In this document: positions 57,249 through 64,000 of the stretch, piece after piece
How the letters are laid out: each line of letters begins with the position of its first letter
Numbering within the stretch: the stretch's first letter is position 1
Source: Amborella trichopoda
Taxonomy: Eukaryota; Streptophyta; Magnoliopsida; Amborellales; Amborellaceae
Reading direction: 5' to 3'
Assembly: GCF_000471905.2 (NCBI RefSeq)
Contig: NW_006499603.1
Location: forward strand, 3,530,437 to 3,594,436
DNA: 64,000 nucleotides
Position numbers and translations under genes: made by a program
The notes under the pieces: generated by a model
The model's input: only the letters and a program-made list of their open reading frames with translations
Told to the model about the DNA's origin: nothing
Database searches by the model: none

Positions 57249-57260
57249 TTCCCCCCTTAA
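57249..57260 (-). other. Polypurine tract of F2
   Basis: On the - strand TTAAGGGGGGAA lies directly before the LTR start TGATGTAA. It matches F1. Confidence 0.8.
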
Positions 57261-57269
57261 AAAGTATTT

Positions 57270-57690
57270 TGTCCTCAAAATCATATCAACATTAGCCTAA
57301 AATGTAGGGGTATTTCTCCCTATTCTCATCCTCTCATTCCCATGTTGATTCTTCCCTTGAATGATACTGCCATTGTACTCGGACCAGGGATATTTAATTA
57401 TTATGCAAGATTTGTACCCTCCTATCTAAAATCCCAATTGGTTGTTCAACGTAGGTCAAATCTTCCTTGAGCAGGATTGGTTCATACTCTAAGACATGCG
57501 ACGGGTCAGACTGATATTTCCTCAGCATTGATATATAGAAGACATTGTGGACGTTGGCCAGTTCAGGTGGTAGAGCAAGTCTGTAAGCCATGCATCCAAT
57601 TCTTTCCAGGACTTCAAAAGGTCCAATGAAACATGGCTCAATTTCCCCTTTTTACCGAATCTCATAGCACCCTTGGTTGGTGATACCTTC
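57270..57690 (-). pseudogene. Integrase C-terminal/chromodomain-like tail, F2
   Basis: The text has AYRLALPPELANVHNVFYIS, LTYVEQPIGILDRRVQILHN and VRVQWQYHSREESTWE, as in Tekay/Del elements. It is the counterpart of 40450-40850 in F1. Confidence 0.8.
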
Positions 57691-58760
57691 AGGAAACCCG
57701 ATCCCCCACTTCAAGCTCGAGATATCTCCGACGATTATCGGCGTCACCATTTTGCCGACATTGGGCTATCTTAAGCCACTCTCTGATTAAGGAAATCTTC
57801 TCAGAAGTCATCTGAACTATCTCGGGCAGTAACAATTTTCTTTCGCCCATCTCATCCCAACAGATGGGCGACTTACACTTCCTTCCATACAGGGCCTCAT
57901 AAGGTGCCATCTCAGTACTGGCTTGGAAACTGTTGTTGTAAGCAAATTCTATCAGAGGTAGATGGTCTTCCCAGCTTCCCTTAAAGTTAGTAACACATGC
58001 CCTTAACATGTCCTTTAAGGTCTGAATCGTTTTCTCTGGCTGTCCGTCTGTTTGGGGGTGAAAGGTGGTGCTAAATGTAAGTCTTGTCCCCAAAGTTGAT
58101 TGCAAACTTGCCCAAAATCTGGAGGTGAATCTAGTGTCCCTGTCTAACATAATGTTGATGGGCACCCCGTGCAATGTCACAATTTATCTTATGTTCAAAT
58201 TGATTGGCTTATCTAGAGTATAAGTCGTGCAGACTGGTAAGAAGTGAGCCGCTTTGGTTAACCGGTCCACCACGACCCAGATGCTGTCATGCCCTGCACT
58301 TGATTTTGGTAATCTATAAACAAAGTCCATTGTTATGTGTTCTCATTTCCACTCTGGTATGCGTAGGGGCTGCAGTAGTCCAGCACGTTTCTGATGTTTT
58401 GCCTTCACTTGCTGGCACGTCAAACACCTGGACATCTCTCTTCATGTTGTTCCACCAGAAGGTCTTTTTCAAATCCTGGTACATCTTTGTACTCCCTGAG
58501 TGTACTGTGTAGCGAGAGTGGTGCGCTTCCTTTAGGACTACCCTTTTTATATTCTCATCATTATGAAAGCACAGTCGGTCCTTAAACCTTAACAAGTCAT
58601 CACTATTCATAAAGAAATCTTCTTTTCCTTTCATTTTTAGTTCTTCAAGGATTTTCATCAACTGGGGATCTCCTTTTTGGGCCGCTCGGATTCGGTGAAG
58701 GAGTTGGGGTTCAATCCTTAAACACGACAGCAATCCTTTCCCCTCACTACGGGGCTGAGA
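57689..58760 (-). pseudogene. Integrase remnant, F2
   Basis: The zinc-binding part has HHSRYTVHSGSTKMYQDLKK (58540-58470). The core frame (58180-57689) has RDTRFTSRFWASLQ, TFHPQTDGQPEKTIQTLKDM and APYEALYGRKCKSPICWDE. These are the canonical chromovirus integrase motifs. The copy is broken. Confidence 0.85.
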
Positions 58761-58829
58761 TGGGTGCCGCTCCACCACATCCTCTAATAGCTTCATTTCT
58801 CGAACCATCAATTGTGCCACAGTGGCTAC

Positions 58830-59945
58830 AGTTTTTTGACTTAAGGCATCGGCTACTACATTAGTCTTTCCTGGTTGGAAATCAATTGTACAATCATAAT
58901 CATTCAATAAGTCCATCCATCTTCTTTGCCTCATGTTCATCTCTTTCTAGGAAAATAGGTACTTGAGGCTCTTATAGTCCATGAACACCTTAAACTAGGC
59001 CCCACAGAGATAATGCCTCCAGATTTATAATGTGAACACTACTGCCACGAGCTCCAAGTCGTGAGTTGGACAGTTCTGCTCATGCGACTTTAGCTGCCTG
59101 GAGGCATAAGCAATAATTTTACCTCTCTGCATAAGTACATATCCGAGCGCTTTATGGGATGCATCGGTATAAACCACAAAGTCTTCAATCCCCTCGGGTA
59201 AGGCCAATATTGGGGCTGTGACTAGTCTCTTCTTAAATTCCTGGAAACTCCTCTCACACTCGTCTGACCATATAAATGTTGCGTTCTTCTGGGTTAGTCG
59301 CGTCAGGGGAAGCGCTATCTTTGAGAATCCTTCAACAAAGAGCCTATAGTACCTTGTCAGTCTCAGGAAGCTGCGAACCCCAGTCACATTTGTTGGTCTA
59401 TCCCACTTAAGTACAGCTTCGATCTTGGAGGGGTCGTTCGTGATTCTATCCTTAGAAATAATATGCCCAAGGAAAGCTACACTGAGCAGCCAAAACTCGC
59501 TCTTGCTCAACTTAGCATACAATCTTTCAAATTTCAAAGTTTGCAAGACAATTCTTAGATGTTGCTCATGTAATTCCCGACACTTTGTATATACCATGAT
59601 ATCATTGATGAAAACCACTACAAAGTCATCTAGGAAGGGCCTAAACACCCTATTCATCAAATCCATGAACAATGCAGGGGTGTTGGTTAACCCGAACGAA
59701 TTTATTAGATATTCATAGTGACCGTATCGAGTTGTGAAAGCGGTATTTGGAATGTCTCCCTCCTTGACCCATAATTGATGACAACTCGATCTGAGGTCAA
59801 TCTTCGAAAACACTTGGGCCCCTTGGATCTGGTAAAAGAGGTCGTCAATTCTAGGCAGAGGGTACTCATTTTTCATTGTCACTTGGTTCAACTGCTTATA
59901 GTCAATGCATAATCTTAAGGACCCATCCTTTTTCTTCACAAACAA
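58830..59945 (-). pseudogene. Reverse transcriptase and RNase H remnant, F2
   Basis: The 306-residue frame has [67 protein letters not shown] (active-site box) and [17 protein letters not shown]. RNase H continues with [17 protein letters not shown] in the next open segment. This is the best preserved polymerase in the window, yet not intact. Confidence 0.9.
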
Positions 59946-59957
59946 GACCGGTGCACC

Positions 59958-60780
59958 CTAGGGCGACACACTAGGTCGGATGAATCCCTTATCCAATAAG
60001 CCCTGTAACTGTTCTTTTAACTCTTTCAATTTCGCTGGAGCCATTCTATATGGGACTTTGGAGATGGGAGCAGTGCTAGGCACTGCTTCTATCTCAAACT
60101 CGATTTCTCTTTCTGGAGGTAAGGATGGCAATTCCTTTGGAAACACCTCCGGGTATTCTTTTACTATTGGTATCCCTTCCAAATGGGTCTGAACACCCTG
60201 ATTCTCTACCACATACGCTAGGTACCCTTCACACATTTTAGCCAGAAGGCGAGAGGCCTGAAGGGTAGAGATGAGGTGCAGTGGGGAATTGTCCCTAATG
60301 CCTTTGAAGTGTATTTTTGCTTGATCGGGACATTTAAAGGTTACCGTCTTCTCATGATAGTTGATGGTGGCATGGTGTGTAAACAACCAATCCATGCCTA
60401 GAATCACATCAAAGTCTTGAATATCTAGGTGGATTAGATCCACAGGTAGGTCGTACCCGTCAATCGTAAGCTTACACTGCTTATAAACTCTATCAGTTTC
60501 TATAGAGCCTCCCACACGCATGCATACTACTAATGTATAATTGAGACATGAAGGTGCAACATTTATGTAACGGGCAGAATGGGGTGTAACAAAAGAGTGA
60601 GAGGATCTAGGGTCAATTAAGACTTTAACATTAATATCACTAATTGAGAGCATACCTCTAATCACCGAGGTAGATGCCTTAACCTCTTGTTCAGTGAGTG
60701 GAAACACTCGTCCTTGGGTCTTCGGGTGATCCTCAGCATTCATCAGAGGGCAGTCCCTAGCCCAGTGGCCAGGTTTATCG
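59958..60780 (-). pseudogene. Protease region remnant, F2
   Basis: The 339-residue frame contains the second finger, then FPLTEQEVKASTSVIRGMLS, a former active-site region SSHSFVTPHSARYIN, VILGMDWLFTHHATINYHEK and EFEIEAVPSTAPISKVPYRM before the reverse transcriptase. The last motif, with KELKEQLQGLLDKGFIRPS, is the start of the polymerase fold. Confidence 0.85.
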
Positions 60781-61698
60781 CATTTCAGACATACATTCTT
60801 CTTTTGGTAGCATTCTGTGGCAGTGTGATTGCTTCTCCCACAATTACAAATCGGGCGTCGGTGAGTGTCCATATTGTCCAGAAGACTGTTCGAGATTCTT
60901 GAGTTAGGTAGGTATGGCTTCCCTTTGGTGTTTCTCCTCAAAAAATGTTGGGGTTTCTTCTCAAACCTTCCAAACACATTGCTTTCATTTTTCCTTCCTT
61001 CCTTAACCTGCGATCCTCGCAGTCTTTTTCCATCTTCAGAGCATGGTCTACCATTGGGGTGTACGACTTTATCTTGGCCAACATCTCTCTACTCTTGATA
61101 TCTGGTCACAAGCCCCTTTCAAATTTAGCCGCCTTCGTTCCTCGGTATTTATGATGTGGGGCGCATACCTAGAGAGTTCTGCAAACTGGGCAGCGTATTG
61201 TTCAACAGTCATACTCCCTTGCTGGAGTTCAATAAATTCTACTTCCTTCCTTTCCTTGAACGAATCAGGGAAATACTTCTCATCAAATGCTGCCAAGAAG
61301 TTTTCCCAGGTGATCTCGGTCACTGACTCCCTCTAAGTCTGCTTCATTGAGTCCCACCAGTACGCTGCTTCCCCTTCCAGCATAAAGGACTCTAGCCTGA
61401 CGTTTTGCTCATCCGAGTAGTGTAACACCTCTAATATCTTCTCTATTTGATTCTCCCACCTCTCAACCTTCTCCACTCCTCCATGCCCTAAAACGGTTGG
61501 GGGTTCCATTCTCCTAAACCTCTCTATGAGGCTACTGTCATTATGCTCTGGTGTAAGGGTAGATTGGGTTGGCATCGATTCCTTCATCATATGGGTCATA
61601 GCCCTCAGAGTCCTATAAAACTCATCGAGTGCCTCAGTGTTGTCATTATTAGAACTCACCTTGTGAGTACGAGCTCGTGGAAACCTTAACCTAGCCAC
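60760..61698 (-). pseudogene. Gag remnant, F2
   Basis: The capsid part (61698-61069) has RRMEPPTVLGHGGVEKVERW, EGEAAYWWDSMK, FLAAFDEKYFPDSFKERKEV and FIELQQGSMTVEQYAAQF, typical of chromovirus gag. The finger VCLKCDKPGHWARDC is near 60780-60740. The copy is broken. Confidence 0.85.
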
Positions 61699-61775
61699 AA
61701 GAACACCTAGTCACTTGTCTACCCCAAAACTAATCTAAGGACTCTCCTAAACTTCCTATGTCAAGAATCCTATCC

Positions 61776-61793
61776 TGGCTACTCTGATACCAT
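61776..61793 (-). other. Primer-binding site of F2
   Basis: On the - strand TGGTATCAGAGTAGCC follows the 5' LTR. It matches the initiator-methionine tRNA site TGGTATCAGAGC in its first 11 bases. Confidence 0.85.
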
Positions 61794-61796
61794 ATT

Positions 61797-64000
61797 TTTC
61801 ATGTCCCCGCCCCCGACCACCGTACCTTGTGCGGTGACGAGCGACTGAGCACGGGTTCGTGATCCAATGTAATGTTTGTCACTCAAGAAGCAGTGGATTC
61901 AGCACTTTTATATTCAATAATCGAGAAAACCATGGAAAAAGAACTAAAATAAAGACTCGTCTAGCAGATGAACATAGAAAATCCCAAAACACCAACAATC
62001 ATATATAAAATCCTTCCAAAATATTACATTCAGTTCGAGGTATCTAGGCCCAGTATTATACATTTTCACAAAGAACAAAAACATAAGGCCAACAGCCCAG
62101 ATGCACAAACAAAAATGAAGGCACCTTCTTTGAGAAATCTAGCTTCGACTTCCCGTCGTAAAACACGAAGTCCAAGCCCTAAACCTGTCACTATCAATCT
62201 ACAAGGAGAGGAGAAAAAATGGAATGAGCTATACAACCCAGCTAGCAGGTCTAGTGTTATACATCTATCGTGATTCTATCTATGTGTGATAACAGTTCAA
62301 TCCATCAATACGAAGTCATAGTTTGACATATGTGAATATCACGTCAAGACATCGAGTGTGAACATTTCATTTAAACGACAATTATCATTAAATCAATGAG
62401 ATCACAAGCATTCGATCAGTAAATTCATTAATTATTCAATCATTGCATTACCAAACATTCCTTATATAGAATTCAATTATTACCCACGCACTCCTTAAAT
62501 CACCAACTCCCGCAGTAGAGGCCCTATCCCTCAGGCTAAGCCAATTCAATTGCTTAAGAACTCCACCATCATACAGGAGGGGTAATAACAAGTGGGTTAA
62601 TCCACTTCGTAATACCCTCAACACACTCACACGGTCCCCAGCGCGCATTTGGGGTTTGATAGGCCCTTAACTTGTAAGGCATTAATCATTTCATTTCATT
62701 TCATTTCATGAGTCTAGGGTGCGACCCTCTGTCCTCTCCTTCAACCCATTCCTATCATTATACAGGTTAGGGGATATGTCAACATCACTTTCCTTACTAC
62801 CAGTGAGTGTCCCATCATGTAGTAGGCAATATCATAGCTGTAATCACTACTAGTGAGTGTCCCACCGTGTAGTGGCCAATATCGTAGCAGTATCCACTAC
62901 CGGTGAGTGTCCCATCGCGTTGTGGCCAATATCAATATAAGCAGTAGCCATTCATCATAGTATTATAACAGTAACAACTACCAGTGAGTGTCCCACTGCG
63001 TAGTGGCCAATATCAATCTAAGCAGTAGCCAGTCAATGCCTCGTAACAAATGAATCACATTCTCATCAGTAAATGTTTCATACAGATGAATCATATTTCA
63101 TCATAACATCGTAGGATTTAGAAAAAGATATTTATTTCATAAGCTTTTACTGGGCATTTACACATAAGTTTTTTCAGTAGCATTTGGCGTTCATTATGAG
63201 CTCATTTCATCAATATTGGGCTCGTGGCCCCTTTTTCCTCGCACAGTGCAGTCATATGGCATCATTCACATATCTTTATAGAATTTTCATGAGATTTATC
63301 ATATGGCATTCACATTTATCATATATCAAGAAAACTTAGTCATGGCATTGAGAAGCACAAAAAATGAAATTTCAACCACATGTTAACCCATTCATGCTTC
63401 ACATTCTTCATTCTATCATCTTACTCATTCTAAATATTTGTTCGTTACATAAACTATGGATGCATAGAAGCTAAACCCACTTACCTTGACTCCCATGGTA
63501 TCTCAAATCCACACTCACGTCCTTCATGAGCTCTCCTTAGCTCCACCAGTGGGCTGTCTTCAAGGGGAAGTAGTAAACATCAAGTGAGCGAGAGAAAAGT
63601 TGAGAAAAAATGGGTGAGATGGTGCTGCCCAAGGGAGGGAAAGGCTTAAAAAGGAGTGGGTGGTTGGAAAATACTATGGCTGATGCAATCGCATACGGCT
63701 CTGACACGTACGGGGCAACACTATATGACTGACCAAACACACATGGCAATGCCCCCAGTCGGCGCTGCTCTCTCACATAGCCGACGATGCTCACTTACAC
63801 AGCCGTCGCTGACCCTCCACACACGGCGCTACTGTCTCACGTGTGGTATTGCTCTTCTCTCTCTCACTACTCAGGCAGCGCTAGGTCTTGAATTCACGGA
63901 CGGCGATGGGTCTCTTTACATAGCCGGCACTACGTTTTCCTCTTATGCAGTCAATGCTGCGTTTTCCCCCTACGCAGTCGGCGGTGCATGTTCCCCTTAT
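61797..64000 (-). mobile_element. 5' LTR of F2, cut by window end
   Basis: It follows the 3' LTR from its inner end (ATGTCCCCGCCCCCGACC) to the start of the 27-bp hairpin array. A stretch equivalent to about 55450-56200 of the 3' LTR is absent near 63335. Hairpins with CCACTA and TAGTGG are at about 62800-63010. Confidence 0.85.
62795..63010. repeat. Hairpin array in F2 5' LTR
   Basis: Four units correspond to 54890-55100. In the unit near 62970-63007 the inner arms are CAGTG and CACTG; near 62895-62926 the left inner arm is CGGTG with a weaker partner ATCG. This supports paired change in at least some units. Confidence 0.85.

Larger units (their letters stand above)
53927..64000 (-). mobile_element. 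Element F2, Tekay/Del-type chromovirus (Ty3/Gypsy), broken, runs off window
   Basis: The order right to left is 5' LTR (from 61797, continuing past the window), primer site, gag, protease, reverse transcriptase/RNase H, integrase with chromodomain-like tail, polypurine tract and 3' LTR (53927-57248). It is inserted in element C. The two LTRs look about 85% identical by eye over 300 bp (54098-54400 and 61968-62270). The coding region keeps some long open frames (339 and 306 residues) but is interrupted several times. It is a close relative of F1 and somewhat older. Confidence 0.9.

Noticed and set aside
56529-57260. FSSYAAGAAFSS-type repeat protein
   Set aside because: It is the 27-bp hairpin array of the F2 LTR read in one frame (27 is a multiple of 3, so the frame stays open).

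Overview
This 64 kb window looks like repeat-rich, heterochromatic DNA of a seed plant, most likely a flowering plant. It is almost entirely nested, decayed Ty3/Gypsy LTR retrotransposons. I found no convincing intact host gene, no tRNA or rRNA gene and no bacterial-type feature. The plant assignment rests on two element groups: Tat/Ogre-type pol regions with a second RNase H domain before the integrase (6.1-10.3 kb + strand; 17.6-24.1 kb - strand), a lineage known from plants, and Tekay/Del-type chromovirus pol regions (40.4-44.9 kb and 57.2-61.8 kb, both - strand). Species cannot be read from the sequence. There are two assembly gaps (17481-17560 and 33660-34069).

Layout. 1-1650 is AT-rich DNA with no gene. 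1651-3420 is purine-rich low-complexity DNA and short tandem repeats. 3.6-5.07 kb is a copy of LTR type 1 (+), followed by a partial LTR type 2 (5070-6078, +) and then a Tat-type gag end and pol (6079-10277, +). 10.6-12.05 kb and about 15.76-16.72 kb carry inverted copies of a third LTR-like sequence (type 3). Between them lie a primer-site-like motif and LTR type 1 end in - orientation (12.06-13.28 kb), a 47-bp tandem array, a 35-bp minisatellite (13.56-15.31 kb) and a field of primer-site-like motifs. 16.85-17.45 kb holds an unassigned reading frame. 17.56-28.25 kb is a second Tat/Ogre element (-) with its 5' LTR (type 2, 26953-28252). It sits inside the gag region of an older type 1 element (28253-33659, -). 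After the second gap comes a Tekay-like LTR (34070-35675, +), a type 1 gag fragment (35676-37308, +), Tekay-type element F1 (37309-46515, -), type 1 element C (46516-53926, +) and Tekay-type element F2 (53927 to beyond the window end, -).

Order of events, inferred from who interrupts whom: type 1 elements are oldest. The type 2 element landed in one of them, and the Tekay-type LTR and elements F1 and F2 landed in others. F1's LTR pair looks closer (about 90% by eye over a short stretch) than F2's (about 85%), so F1 seems the younger. All coding regions are broken and are treated here as fossils.

The most interesting signal is not coding. Nearly every LTR family here (Tekay-like LTR, F1/F2, type 2, type 1) contains a tandem cluster of short inverted repeats whose two arms change together from copy to copy, so base pairing is kept while sequence drifts. 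The Tekay-like LTR at 35057-35256 is the clearest case. This could reflect selection on an RNA or DNA hairpin, or a mutational process that copies one arm onto the other. Both readings can be tested.
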